DNA of 64,000 bases, taken from Chelonoidis abingdonii. Taxonomy: Eukaryota > Chordata > Testudines > Testudinidae. Shown in pieces: positions 1-10,870 of the stretch (within the stretch, counting starts at the first letter, position 1; every line of letters starts with the position of its first letter). The stretch spans positions 14,588,838-14,652,837 of the forward strand of contig NC_133770.1 in NCBI RefSeq assembly GCF_003597395.2. Reading direction: 5' to 3'. The translations under genes were made by a program, and so were the position numbers. The notes beneath the pieces are model-generated. The model saw only the letters and a list, made by a program, of their open reading frames with translations. It was not told the origin of the DNA and made no database searches.

Positions 1-267
1 TGCCTGCAGCATGACATACTCACAACTAAATGTTCTCGTAAATGGCCCACTTCCATCAGAGTGCTGCCTTCACTACAATGGAGGCACGAGTCCATTTGTA
101 CTAGAAAGCTATTGGATCATTCCCCCTTGGGAATGAAACCTGGCTTTGAGCCACAGTAGCTGACGGTTTATTAAAGATTCCTTATTTTGACTGTTCCTCA
201 GCATGGAAGGAAAGGGTTTGCATCCCAAATACAAGCAATACAGAGCCCTACAAAAATAATAAGTGTT
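1..267. other. No recognised feature
   Basis: AT-balanced sequence with no repeat ends, no convincing exon and only short open frames. I see nothing to annotate here. Confidence 0.5.
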
Positions 268-480
268 TCTGTTTGGCAGCACTTCAGCGGCAGGGAGGTC
301 CTTCACTCGCACCGGGTCTTCGGCGGCATTTCAGCGGCAGGGGGTCCGCAGAAGACCCGGAGCGAGGGAAGGGGACACGCACACACAAACACTGTTGCCG
401 AAGTGCTGCCGAAGACCCGGACCACCACCAGGTATTCGAATCAGGCCCCGCAGTTCCTAAAGCCAGCCCTGGCTCCAAGA
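268..480. mobile_element. GC-rich non-autonomous DNA transposon fragment
   Basis: This stretch repeats modules of the type cacttcagcggcaggg, ggtccttcactcg and gaagacccgga in both orientations. The same modules fill the interior of two elements with clear ends at 47542-47828 and 50206-50442. Its right side ends in ccagccctg, like the terminus of the 50206 element. No matching left terminus or target duplication was found, so it is probably a truncated copy and the boundaries are approximate. Confidence 0.5.
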
Positions 481-790
481 AGCTGTCATTTAAGGTGTCA
501 AGAATCACCTTTACACCAGTGTAATATCACCGACTTCAGTGCAGCTATTCTCAGTTTACTATGGTGTGAGAGGACTACCAGGGGGTTAATGGTCTGGAAT
601 ACACTTAGTCTTTCAAGTAAGCTACAGCCTTCCTGGGGGACCCTAAATCAATTAACTTCATCTGTGCCTCAGGTCTCTAGTTTCAGAACAGAGCCGGTAA
701 TACTTGCCTACCTTGCAGGGGGTGATCTAAGGATAGATAAATTAATGATTGTGTGTTGCTCGGATACTACAGCAAAGTGGGTGATATAAA
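481..790. other. No recognised feature
   Basis: Unassigned sequence between two transposons. One open frame runs through it but resembles no protein I know. No splice-bounded exon is evident. Confidence 0.45.
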
Positions 791-792
791 TA

Positions 793-1810
793 CACCTCTA
801 CCCTGATATAATGCTGTCCTCGGGCGACAAAAAAAATCTCACCACATTATAGGTGAGACCGCGTTATATCGAACTTGCTTTGGCCCCCCTATTCCTTGTT
901 CCCTCCAGAGACCCCTGTCCCGAATCACCCCCAGGACCCCACCCCTTACCCAGCCCCCCTGCTCCCTGTCCCCTGACTGCTCCAACCCCTATCCACATCC
1001 CCCGCCCCCTGACAGGCATTCACCAGCAGCAGGGGGAAGCGGACCAACGTAGCTCCCGCCCGCTCCACTCCGCCAGTTCCCAGCCGGTGAGTGCGGGGAG
1101 GTTGGGGAAAGGGCGCCCACATACTCACCTGCGGCACGAAGCTGAGCCCTGCAGCTGGGAGCTGGCGGAGTAGAGCCAGCTGGGGCTGGGCTGCTCTGCT
1201 TCCAGCTGCCAGTGAGTGTGGGGAGGTTGGGGAAAGGATGCCCCTCATACTTCCCTGTGACTGGAAGTGGAGCGACGTGGCCCTAGCCTGCTCCGTTTTC
1301 CTTGCCCCTGCCCTAGCCCCAGCCCCTGCCCCAGCCATGTCACTGGGTGGGGTAAGAGGGTGGGAAAAGGTCCCGTACTCACCTGCGGCGGGAAGCGGAG
1401 CGCCACAGCTGGGAGCTGGTGAAGTAGAGCGGGCTGGGACCGGGCTGCTCCATTTCCGCCACTGCCAGTGAATGTGGGGGGGATCCCTTCCCCCAAACTC
1501 CCTCCCCGCGAGTGACACGACTGGGGCCAGGAAGAAAGAAGCAGAGCAGGTTGCTCCCGGCCCCCCACTAATCCCCCGGGCCACTCTAGGACTGCTGGGC
1601 CCCCAAATTACCCCTTCACAGCTTCTGCCTCCTAGACCCGGGGATTGGGAGCCCCTGACTGCCCCCGAGACCCTCTGCCACTTTTCCAACCCCTCAGCCC
1701 TGGCCTGGCCCGGCTCCCTTAACGTGCTGCTCAGAGCAGCGTGTCAGAGCTTTACCGTGTTGTATGCAAACCCATGTTATATTGGGTTGCATTATATCGG
1801 GGTAGAGGTG
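793..1810. mobile_element. Tigger-like (Tc1/mariner) non-autonomous element
   Basis: The ends are inverted repeats: cacctctaccctgatataa on the left and the reverse complement of ttatatcggggtagaggtg on the right. TA precedes the left end (791-792) and TG follows the right end (1811-1812), consistent with a TA target duplication with one later change. Sub-terminal gcgttatatcg-type sequence is typical of this family. The interior is GC-rich filler with diverged tandem blocks. A 247-codon open frame on the minus strand (946-1689) lies wholly inside and has no transposase motif. Confidence 0.75.
1083..1410. repeat. Diverged internal tandem repeat of the Tigger-like element
   Basis: Three blocks share the order gtgagtg-tggggaggttggggaaagg, then a tactcacctg-like segment, then a gaagcggag-like segment. 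They start near 1086, 1211 and 1345, giving a spacing of about 125-135 bp. Divergence between blocks is high. Confidence 0.5.
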
Positions 1811-1876
1811 TGCCTAGAGCCTGAAGTCAACAGAAAGATTTCTGCTTACTCCAGTGGGCACTGAATCAAGCCCTTA

Positions 1877-2124
1877 GGTTTGTCTATCCAGGAAAGTTAT
1901 TTCAGATTAAGATAGGGTACGAATTCAAAGCACAATAGTTAGTTCAGAATAATTCCATGTGTGAATACTCTTATTCCAGAATAAGAATGCCTTCTCTGGT
2001 TCAGTTTTATCCACTTCCAAAGTGTATTGAGCTAATTCAGAAAAAGACACTCTTATTCCAGCATAGATGTCCACACATGGAGTTGTTCTTTGTAGACATA
2101 TTCTTCTTCTTTGCCGACAAGCCC
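1877..2124. mobile_element. MITE, PIF/Harbinger type, TTA duplication
   Basis: TTA occurs at 1874-1876 and 2125-2127. The ends are inverted: ggtttgtctatcc on the left and ccgacaagccc on the right. Two further sub-terminal segments (ttattccagaataag and cactcttattccagc) are also inverted copies. The length is 248 bp and there is no coding capacity. The superfamily is assigned from the 3-bp TTA duplication and the gtctayac-type terminus. Confidence 0.7.
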
Positions 2125-2230
2125 TTAGATAGATTGGTTAGGAAGCACAGGGTTATATCATAATTATTATGATGAGATGTGTTTCCAAGACACCCGTCCT
2201 CACAGTATCTGGGCTCAATTACACAGTGTA

Positions 2231-2395
2231 AGGCTACGTCTACACTGCAGACCGTACAGCAGCACAGCTATACCACAGCAGTAGCTATGTCAGTTGGAGA
2301 GCGTCTTCCACCAGCACAGAGCTGTCCACACTAGCACATCTGTCAGTGTAATTTATGTCAGTCAGGTGGGTGTTTTTTCACACCCCTGACTGACA
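2231..2395. mobile_element. Harbinger-type MITE, right end missing
   Basis: It starts with ggctacgtctacactgcag and contains the family segments agctatgtcag, tgtccacact and a cacacccctgactgac stem. The same order occurs at 2741-2941 and 47855-48065. It breaks off before the expected gtagacatagcc right terminus. Confidence 0.6.
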
Positions 2396-2740
2396 ACCCT
2401 GAATTTAGAAATACATCCATTCCCTCCAGAAGGAGGAATGACGCTCCCTGCAAACTAAAGCTGCTTGTGTATGAGCTGTCAGATCTAAAGCACACAACTG
2501 GGTCCATTTCACAACTCCCCTTGCTATCATTCACTCAGAAAGAGCTTTAAACGTTTCACATGTCCAATTCCACTGTGAGGGACTTATAATGGAGGTGCTC
2601 ACGATGGGGCAGCAACCCTAAGTGCTCTAAGAGACCTGGATTTAGTTTTTTAAAAGACTAAACTCCTTGGTACTTTTAAATCCGTTTACCTATTTTTTAT
2701 TTTCTGTGGGAAATGTTTATTTTAATTAATTAAACCCAAA
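2396..2740. other. No recognised feature
   Basis: AT-rich spacer between two same-orientation copies of one MITE family. I see no gene or repeat ends. Confidence 0.4.
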
Positions 2741-2941
2741 GAACTCTCCTGTCGGCTTAGTTACACCAGCCCCTGTGAGTAGCGGTAGCTATGTCAGCAG
2801 GAGAAGCTCTCCCACCGACATAATGCTGTCCACACCGGTGCTTATGTCAGTGTAACTTATGTCCCTCATGGGAGTGGTTTATTCACACCCCTGAGTGACA
2901 TAAATTATGCTGACATAAGCTGTAGTGTAGATATAGCCTCA
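2741..2941. mobile_element. Harbinger-type MITE, left end missing
   Basis: It carries the family order ctgtcggctta, agctatgtcagcaggagaag, ccgacataatgctgtccaca, a cacacccctgagtgacata stem and the right terminus gtagtgtagatatagcct. It is the complementary part of the family member at 2231-2395, in the same orientation. Confidence 0.6.
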
Positions 2942-5494
2942 GAGATTCCTGGCTTCTGTCCCCTTAAATTCCCTCCTGCAGTTTCAGCTGGATACACTGT
3001 TTCTTCATTTCTTGTCCTAAATCATTATATAGTATTGCTGTGTGCACTTGTTGTGTTCCACCCCTGAAATGTCTCCATTGTACAATATACCATTACCAGA
3101 GCTGGTTGAGAAATGGGACACAATCTTTGGGGGGTGGTTGGGGGGATGAAAAATCTTTTTTTCCTCATTGAAAAATATTAATGTTCCAATTTTTTTTGAC
3201 AAGACTGAACCATCAAAGAGCCTCCTTCCTGGAATACTGAATGGGTTAATCTCCTTTTTCCATAATAAAAGGTTTCACTCTTTGGCACCTAGCGTCAGCC
3301 TGGTCCTGTGTCTATAATACATGCTAGCATACTTCTCCTGAAATGCTTTTAATCATTGTAGGATAAAACCCCAGCCTGGTTGGTGCCAACCAAAGTGATG
3401 CTTGTCTGCTCAGCAGATTTTATCAAAGCCTCCTTGATGTCTTTGCCTTTGTAATGCTAAGCACTTCACTGTTTGGCATATTTAAAATAGGATGCTATAC
3501 AGGCAAAGCGTTTCATAGGGCGGTGATATATCAAGTGTGCTTTAGGAAGTAATGAAAGCAGCAGACTCATGATTTTTTGGCATTTTAATTACTTATTAAG
3601 AGGCAGCACATAAAAGCTATGGGGGAGATTTTTTAAGCATCCGACTCATTGACTTTGAAATTGGGTGCCTAGATGCCCTTTGTGCCTTTGAAATGTTCTA
3701 CATGCCTTCAGTAGAACATGCTTTCTCTCCCAGCTCCTCTCCACACGGATCACCTTTGGCAAAGCACGAGTAACAGTGGGGTGTGGAATCGCATCCAGCC
3801 ACAGGTGACACCAGAGATTTCATGTCCAGCGTGTTGGCTAAGAATAGGGGAATGAGTAGGTCTGTTGCCTTTGTTAAGGTTTGGCATTTTGTTCCTCGTT
3901 TCTGCAGCACCCAGAGCAATGAGGCCCCGATCCTGCCGGGGGCCCTGGAATGCTATCGGGGTATCAATGTAATAATAGCCATGGGGCGATAGCTTGTTGA
4001 GTCAGTAGCTTATGCCAGATGAGTCTGAGAGTCTCACTCTAGTTCTTGCATCGCACAGAAGCCACCACTGCAGTTGGCATCAGCTGACTCAAGCTCCTAG
4101 ACTCCAGGTCTGCTTTGAGTCACATTGACAATGCGTTGCACTGTTGTCCAGCTCCAAGAGTGTGAAAGTCAGAAGGTGCCAAAAAATAATAATCACGGTA
4201 TTTATTTTTTAGTCTGAAATGCACAAAATCTGACTCGTGTTGGCCGGTGGGAAGGAGGGGGCTCCGTTCTCTCTTCCTATACCTGCCTTCAAGGAGGTAC
4301 CGATGAGCATTCTCATGGAAGGGATCCCCTTTGGGGGATGGGAAGAAACTAGGCCCCTCCCACATTGCTTTGCCCATTAGGTCAGTGTGCTCTGCGCATC
4401 CTGAATGAACTGGAGCTGCTCCTGTGATCAGCGCTTTGTTTGTTCAGTCTGAGCACAGTACAGGTCAGCAGGCCAAACTAGCAATGGCTGAGCAACATTC
4501 TTGCACTGCCTGACAGTGATAGGGAGAGATTATTCCATGCTGCTGTTGTGCATCATGAGCTGTGTGAAATTCACGCCAGATCATGGGAATCATGATGTCC
4601 TCCTGGCCTGGGGATAAAAGGAGTGTTTCCGGATAGGAATGTTGCTCTGGCACCTGCAATCAGTATCAAATTCTTTTTTTTAATTTTTTTAAAGGAGGAG
4701 GAAAATGGCTGCATGCGGAGAAAATACCTTCCCCACTGACAGACAAGAGTGCACTATGTGTATTTTTATCATTGTTGATGGAAAAGTGAAGCCCCAGCTC
4801 CCTCTGTGCAGTAAATGGCCAACAAAATGCAAAGACTGGGTGCATTTCTGTCCTGGAGACATTGTCTTTAATTAGGACAGTTACATTACTCAGTCTGAGC
4901 ATCTTGAACGTCCATGCACACAGTCTGATTAACCCACTTTCTCAAGTCTCTACTGCCAGTACAGATCTTTTGGGAAAACCCCAGTGGGAAGAGACTAAAA
5001 TTTTAGAACAGATTTCTATTAATATTAATAAGCATTTCTTGATCTATCAATTCCAATGTTCTTTCTGAAGAATGGTAAGTATCACTGTCTCATTTCATAA
5101 ATGGGGAAACTGAGGCTTGGAGAGACCAAACTAGAATGCCAAAAGCTATATCCAAGAGAAAACGGCTCTAGATGTTTTTAGGATGGATTTTTATGAGGAC
5201 AAACAGACTCCACTGAGCATATGAAGGGTTATGATGAAATGACATTCAGAAGCACAATAGCCCATTTCAGAATGAAAGAGTCATGACATGGAGGGAATTG
5301 ATCTTGTTGTTTCTATGAAGCCAGGTTAATTTCTCGGGAAATCTGTCCTTCAGAAATGATAATTTGTAAGTCAAAATTTTCCTTCAGTCTACACTGCATC
5401 TAACAGGTGCTGTTCTTGCTGGCTTATTCTACTGATTGTTTTATTTGCATGGAAGTAGTGCTGAAAGGCCCCTAACTGAGGTCAAGCTAGTTGC
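2942..5494. other. Mostly unique sequence, small repeat relics only
   Basis: I found no gene. A faint dispersed-repeat relic lies near 3100-3190 (ctggttgagaaatggg, aaaaatattaatgttcc). Near 3627-3695 is a tcattgactttgaaattggg relic. A MIR-like fragment, aaatggggaaactgaggc, lies at 5098-5115. Short open frames at 3698-3919 and 4120-4377 resemble nothing known and have no neighbouring splice signals that persuade me. Confidence 0.4.
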
Positions 5495-5810
5495 TGCACA
5501 AACATCTAGTAAGAGATAGTCCCTTTCCCAAAGAACTTACAACCTACGTTAAGACAAAGGCTGGAAAAAAATGGGTATCATCACCCTCATTTGACAGACA
5601 GGGAACTCGGCCACAGCAGGATCAAGGGCCAGATTTTCAAAGGTATTTAAATGTCCATTGAATCAACAAACGCTAGAAGCCTAAATACCTTTTCAAAACC
5701 TAGGCCCAAAGTGATTTGCTGTGTGTCACACAGGAAGTCTGTGGCAGAGCTAGAAATTGAACCCACCTCACCCAAGTCCCTCTGCAGTGCTTTAACCACC
5801 AACCAGCCTT
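5495..5810 (-). mobile_element. MIR-like (core) SINE, antisense, interrupted
   Basis: Antisense landmarks appear in order: tccctttcccaaagaactta, then gacagacagggaactcgg, then tgtcacacaggaagtctgtg, gcagagctagaaattgaacc and gctttaaccacc. The same order occurs at 53605-53880. A small palindromic element (5625-5706) splits it. It is an ancient tRNA-derived SINE family shared by amniotes. The exact subfamily is not determined. Confidence 0.6.
5625..5706. mobile_element. Small palindromic MITE
   Basis: The ends are inverted: gggccagattttcaaaggta on the left and the reverse complement of accttttcaaaacctaggccc on the right. It sits inside the MIR-like SINE and so is younger than it. No duplication is clear. 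Confidence 0.55.
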
Positions 5811-6297
5811 AGCGGCTCTTAGCTGGTTTCCACTAATACCCACTTACGCCCCTGCAGAACTATGGCTATACATTCTCGCCCTTCATAGCCCCACAGGGAC
5901 GTTCCTAACACAAAGTTTTCTGGGCGTGGAGGTGATGGGGCATTTTTTTCTGGGAGTGGAGGGGATGAGAAGTAGAATTTCCCCTTAAACACACAAAGGG
6001 CCTGATGTAATTTTTGGCTGCACACATCTCAAAAACAATAGCTGCTATGCCCTGAACCCTAAGGATCAAGATCCTCTCCAAAATGCAAGAAATGGAGACG
6101 AGGGTAAAGTGAGGTGACTGAGGCTGGATATGAAGGAGGGTGATGGCTGATGTTGCAAGCTGCAAACCTTTCACCTTTGCAGACATCTGCTGAAGTCCTG
6201 ATTCAGGCTGGGATTCACAAGCAGTTTAAGCATCTTGCCACCTTGTAGGATTAACAAGGCTCCCCGCGCAACTCTGGGGAGAGTTAGGTGCCTAAAG
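5811..6297. other. No recognised feature
   Basis: Open frames here on the minus strand (5905-6186) lack any motif. Nothing is annotated. Confidence 0.4.
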
Positions 6298-6465
6298 GTA
6301 TGTCTACACGTTGAGCTGTGCTGTGATTCCCAACTCAAGGAGACGTACCCATGCTAGCTCTGATCGAACTAGTGTGTTAAAAATAGAGTGTAGCTGCAGG
6401 GTTGTGGGAAGGACTAGCCGAGCTGTGTATGTGCCTAGTGTAGAAGTACTTTAAGAATGGGATCC
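6298..6465. mobile_element. Harbinger-type MITE relic
   Basis: It begins aaggtatgtctacacgttg and ends near gtgcctagtgtagaagtac. The internal segments gctagctctgatcgaactag and ttaaaaatagagtgtagc recur in the element at 46341-46615. The duplication is not resolved. Confidence 0.45.
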
Positions 6466-6689
6466 ACAAAAGCTAGCACGGTGAGCTGGGAGCTGCCTAA
6501 CTAGCCAATAGGAAAGAGATGGGTGTGCTCTAAGCCCCAGCCCTAAAAGAGACTTAGACCCCTAAATCCGGACTGGGGGGTGGCATCTTCCTCCACTTGG
6601 GATTCACAGGTGTGAACCCTCTCCTGGAGGTAGTGCTTGACCCACGTTAACCAAGGAGAAAATCCAGGAGGAGATGGTGCTCTCCTACT

Positions 6690-7110
6690 TAGAACCTTTA
6701 GGCAAGTGGCTAGCACACTCACCCAGAATGTGAAAGACCCACGTTCAAATTCCCCCTGTGCCTGATGTAGAGCGAGGACTTCAGTCTCCCATCTCCCTAC
6801 TCAGTACCCTGTGGGTTTCTCTGGGACAAGTCTCTCTCTTGTTTAAGCTGCTCCATAGTGTATAAATAATTAAAGGTTAATTGGAACCAGGGTCTCCTAC
6901 TTCCCAGAAGAGTGCCCTAAGCACTGAGTTACCCAGTCATTCTCACATACTCTCTGGACTAATGAGTGTGTTAGTATTTATGCACAGTGGAACAGCTTCA
7001 GCAGGAGAGACTGAGAGAGACTTGCTCCAGAATACCCCATAACCCAGTGCTTAGGGCAGTCCTGGGAAGTGGAAGACCCTAGTTCATGTGCTTGCTCCAC
7101 ATCAGGCAGA
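6690..7110. repeat. Inverted repeat pair around a tRNA-like module
   Basis: The segment at 6883-6931 (ggaaccagggtctcctac..., ccctaagcactg) is the inverted copy of 7041-7088 (cagtgcttagggcag..., ggaagaccctagttc). A third related module at 6715-6765 has tRNA-like features: agtggctagcaca like an A box and acgttcaaattcc like a B box. This looks like a palindromic element built on a tRNA-like sequence. The family is not identified. Confidence 0.45.
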
Positions 7111-7688
7111 GATCTAAACCTTAGTGTCCCATGTCCTGGGAGAGTGTTTCAATGACAGAGCTAAAGGTCATGCGGGAAGGAAGACACACCCACACATACC
7201 CGCCCTGTGTGAGTTTAGGCAAGCTCAGAGCATATTAATCGGCTCAGGCCCTGAAGGTGTGCTAGGCAGGGAGACACCTACTTTGTGAATACTGTTGGGG
7301 CTTAGGCATGAGTTAGGTGTTGAGCTGCTAGGTGCTGTCAAGACTGAGACGCCTAGGAACTTTCGGCATCCACAGGTGTAGGTGGCAGCTGAGCAGTGGT
7401 GCAAGTAGAATTCATTTCTTACTGGTACGCTGCACTCCTGGGAGGGACACAAAGGGGGGGACACCAGTTAAAGTGGGGGCACGTGACCTCCCCATGTGAC
7501 TCCTCCCCACTCTGCCTCCAGCCCAGAGCCCCTGCACTCTCCCTGTCCCCTTCCCATGATCCATCCCACGTTACTGGGGGGAGGAAAGGGAGCTCTAGCC
7601 TCCTCTGTCCTCCTCCCGTTGCGCTGGAGACTTCTGAATCACAGAACTCTCCCAAACCGCAGCGGCAAAAGGAGCAGCGACCCCATGC

Positions 7689-9102
7689 CAGCAGCTCCTC
7701 TGGCGCGGATGTACTGCCCCCAGCCCTGTCCTCTGGCGCAGCTGTACTGCCCTCACTCTGTCCTCTGGTGCGTCTGTACCACCCGAGCCCTGTCCTCCAG
7801 CGTAGATCTACAGACCTCAGCCCTGTCCTCTGGTGCAGCTGTACCACCCCCAGACCTGTCCTCTGGCGCGTCTGTACCACCCGAGCCCTGTCCTCCAGCG
7901 TAGATCTACAGACCCCAGCCCTGTCCTCTGGTGCGTCTGTACCACCCGAGACCTGTCCTTCAGCGTAGATCTACAGACCCCAGCCCTGTCCTCTGGTGCA
8001 GCTGTACCACCCCCAGACTTGTCCTCTGGCGCGTCTGTACCACCCGAGCCCTGTCCTCCAGCGTAGATCTACAGACGCCAGCCCTGTCCTCTGGTGCATC
8101 TGTACCACCCTCACCCTGTCCTCCAGCGTAGCTCTACAGACCCCGGCCCTGTCCTCTGGTGCAGCTGTACCACCCCTAGCCCTGTCCTCTGGCGCAGCTG
8201 TACCACCCCCAGCCCTGTCCTCCAGCGTAGCTCTACAGACCCCAGCCCTGTCCTCTGGCGCAGCTGTACTGCCCTCACCCTGTCCTCTGGCGCGTCTGTA
8301 CCACCCGAGCCCTGTCCTCCAGCGTAGATCTACAGACCCCAGCCCTGTCCTCTGGCGCGTCTGTACCACCCCCAGACCTGTCCTCTGGCGCGTCTGTACC
8401 ACCCCAGCCCTGTCCTCCGGTGCAGCTGTACCGCCCTCACCCTGTCCTCCGGCGCAGCTCTACAGACCCCAGCCCTATCCTCTGGTGCAGCTGTACCACC
8501 CCCAGCCCTGTCCTCCAGCACGTCTGTACCACCCCCAGCCCTGTCCTCTGGCGCAGCTGTACCACCCCCAGACCTGTCCTCCGGTGCAGCTGTACCACCC
8601 CCAGCCCTGTCCTCTGGCGTGTCTGTACCACCCCCAGCCCTGTCCTCCAGCGTAGCTCTACAGACCCCAGCCCTGTCCTCCGGCGTGTCTGTACCACCCC
8701 CAGCCCTGTCCTCCGGCACATCTGTACTGCCCCCAGCCCTGTCCTCCAGCGCAGCTGTACCACCCCCAGCCCTGTCCTCCAGCGTAGCTCTACAGACCCC
8801 GGCCCTGTCCTCTGGTGCAGCTGTACCACCCCCAGCCCTGTCCTCCGGCGCAGCTGCTTTACAGACCCCAGCCCTGTCCTCCAGCATGTCTGTACCACCC
8901 CTAGCCCGTCCTCCAGCGTGTCTGTACCACCCCCAGCCCTGTCCTCCGGCGTGTCTGTACCGCCCCCAGCCCTGTCCTCTGGCAAGTCTGTACTGCCCCC
9001 AGCCCTGACCTCCAGCGCGGTTGTATCGCCCGCAGCCCTGTCCTCCAGTGCATCTGTACCACCTCCAGCCCTGTCTTCTGGCGGGGCTAATGTACAGACC
9101 CC
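7689..9102. repeat. 33-bp minisatellite, about 42 copies
   Basis: The unit is ccctgtcctctggcgcagct plus gtaccacccccag, 33 bp. Variants alternate (gcgcagctgtaccac, gcgtctgtaccac, gcgtagatctacagac). Early in the array the variants form higher-order blocks of 99 and 66 bp (about 7799-8080), which points to unequal exchange. Because 33 is divisible by 3, frames stay open on both strands: + frames read 11-residue periods such as PALSSGAAVPP, and the minus strand reads EDRAGGGTAAP-type periods. I do not regard these as genes. There is no start context, signal or known proline-rich family. Confidence 0.9.
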
Positions 9103-9161
9103 AGACAGGAGATACAGCTGTGTGGAAGGGCTGGGGGTGGGGCTGGGAGTGATACAGCCAT

Positions 9162-9773
9162 CAGGGCCGATGCAAGGCTGTTTCGCGCCCTAGCTGAAAC
9201 TTCCACCTTGCACCCCTCCTGCCCCCTTGCCCTGAGGCACCCCTCTTGCAGCACCTCCCCACTCTCCGCCCTGAGGTACCCCCTCCGCCCCAGCTCACCC
9301 CTGCTCCGCACATGAGCACAAGCACCCCGAGCATGCCATCGCTGCTTCACTTCTCCCACCTCCTAGGCTTGCGGCGCCTAAGCTGATTGGTGAAGCAGCT
9401 CACCCCTTCCACACCTCCTCCCCAAGCATGCTGTGACTACTTCACTTCTCCCGCCTCCCAGGCTTGCGGCGCCAATCAGCTTAGGTGCCGCAAGCCTGGG
9501 AGGCAGGAGAAGTGAAGCGGCCACGGCGTGATCGGGGAGGAGGCGGGGCAGGGCTGAGCTGGGGCGGGGAGTTCCCTTGCGTGCAGCCCCCCTCCCCTTA
9601 CTTGCTGCAGGCAGCCCTCCCCGCGCTCCCCTGCCCCAGCTCCCTCCCCCTAAATGCCGACAGCGACCAGGGAAGATCCGGCCGCCACGGTCGCTGCTGA
9701 AGAAAATGCTGCCCCCCAAATGCCAGCGCCCTAGGCAACTGCCTAGGTCACCTAAATGGTTGCACCGGCCCTG
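9162..9773. mobile_element. hAT non-autonomous element, perfect 8-bp duplication
   Basis: Both flanks carry acagccat (9154-9161 and 9774-9781). The termini are inverted: cagggccgatgcaag and the reverse complement of ttgcaccggccctg. The right sub-terminus ccctaggcaactgcctaggtcacc also occurs in the 47542-47828 element, so they are one family. The interior has a strong palindrome at 9439-9518. It is nested in the 7394-9874 element and therefore younger. Confidence 0.85.
9439..9518. repeat. Palindrome, about 35-bp arms
   Basis: The arm at 9439-9473 (acttctcccgcctcccaggc core) and the arm at 9484-9518 are near-perfect reverse complements separated by a 10-bp loop. A third diverged copy of the arm lies just upstream (about 9347-9381). 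The palindrome lies inside the hAT element. Confidence 0.75.
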
Positions 9774-9882
9774 ACAGCCATACTGGGGGAGCTGCCCACG
9801 TCCTGTTCCTCCTGTGTCTATAAATATAGTACTGGTACAGCATACTGTCCCATACCACCATATTTGCACCGCTGCAACTGAG

Positions 9883-10605
9883 CTGCGGTTTTGTGAATCC
9901 CAGTGGCACCTAAAGGTTGACTGTAGGTACCTCAAGGGACAGTTAACTCCCCCTGGTGAGCCCCACCCTATGAGACAAACAAAGCAACCAAGTTTGGTGA
10001 TCGCCTCCTGGTAACCTTGGGACTTTGTTATATTCCCTTTGGTGCACATGCATAACTGCCCTTCACATTAATGGGATTTAGTGTATGTCAATTTACTGTG
10101 GGATGACAAGACCCAAATTCTGTTCTCAGCTATACCTAGATAAATGCAGGGCAACTAATTTGGAGTCACTTCGGACTTACATCAGTGTAACCAAGAGTAG
10201 AATTTGGCCCTAGATGTCTTCGAATGAAGTGCCAAATTGGAGCATTTTAAGCATTGGTGAAAAATCTTGTCTCTCAAGCACATTAGGCACGGATGGATTT
10301 TAGTCACTAACTTCCAGCATTTTAGAGACAATAATGAACTGAGGCTTCTGTTGAATATCTCACAGCAAAGTAAAAAAGAAAACAAAACTCATTTTACAAG
10401 TTCAAATGGAATCCTGATTCACTGGTGCCAACTACCAGCAAAGCATGTTTACTGCTTGATCATGCAAACTGAACCAGCAATAAACTATTGGGATAATGCA
10501 ACGTTATTGATTACAGAAGATTAACATTAATTCTCAGCTGCTTGCTTTTTGGAGTGTCCCTGCTAAAGTAGTTAATTCCCAATTGTGTGATGTGAATGTG
10601 TCTCA
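9883..10605. other. Mostly unique sequence
   Basis: A weak dispersed relic at about 10125-10215 ends in gtagaatttggccct. No gene is seen. The open frame at 10267-10524 has no recognisable domain. Confidence 0.4.
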
Positions 10606-10870
10606 GGGCTTGTCTATATGGGAAAGTTATAACCAAGTGAGGTAAATTGTTAATTTAAACTGCTACAGTTATACTGCTAGAGCTTGCTATGTGGACACTG
10701 ATTCTGATGTAAGATGCTTTTTCCAGTTTAGTTTATGTTGTTTTGGAAACATTTAAAACTAAGCTGAAAAAGTCACTCTTATTCTGGACGAAGACTGTCT
10801 CCAGTGGGAGTTGGACTGGTCTAACTATAATGGTTCAAGTGAACACGTTGCCTTAGTCTGGTATACATAT
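10606..10870. mobile_element. Palindromic MITE relic
   Basis: The left end, cagggcttgtctatatggg, and internal inverted segments (cactcttattctgg, ccagtttagtttatg) resemble the TTA-flanked element at 1877-2124. The right end near ggtatacatataacctaccc is eroded. Boundaries are approximate. Confidence 0.45.

Larger units (their letters stand above)
7394..9874. mobile_element. hAT-like element that contains the minisatellite
   Basis: The inverted termini are cagtggtgcaagtag on the left and the reverse complement of tatttgcaccgctg on the right. Flanking 8-mers cagctgag (7386-7393) and caactgag (9875-9882) match at 7 of 8 positions, the 8-bp duplication expected for hAT elements. Inside lie the GC-rich minisatellite (7689-9102) and a younger hAT (9162-9773). 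No transposase is visible. The total length is 2,481 bp. Confidence 0.65.

Noticed and set aside
946..1689. 247-codon minus-strand open frame
   Set aside because: It lies wholly inside the GC-rich interior of a Tigger-like element and shows no transposase or host domain.
860..1720. CpG island / promoter
   Set aside because: High GC comes from transposon interior sequence with tandem blocks, and no unique downstream exon is seen.
7689..9102. CRISPR-like array of about 33-bp repeats
   Set aside because: The repeats are head-to-tail without unique spacers and lie in vertebrate DNA inside a transposon.
7396..9193. Long proline/serine-rich open frames (up to 257 codons) on both strands
   Set aside because: They are a by-product of the 33-bp tandem unit. 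No start context, domain, signal peptide or conserved unique region exists, and opposite frames are equally open.
9378..10049. 223-codon minus-strand open frame
   Set aside because: It crosses the boundary of the nested and outer hAT elements and the palindrome, so it cannot be one ancestral gene.
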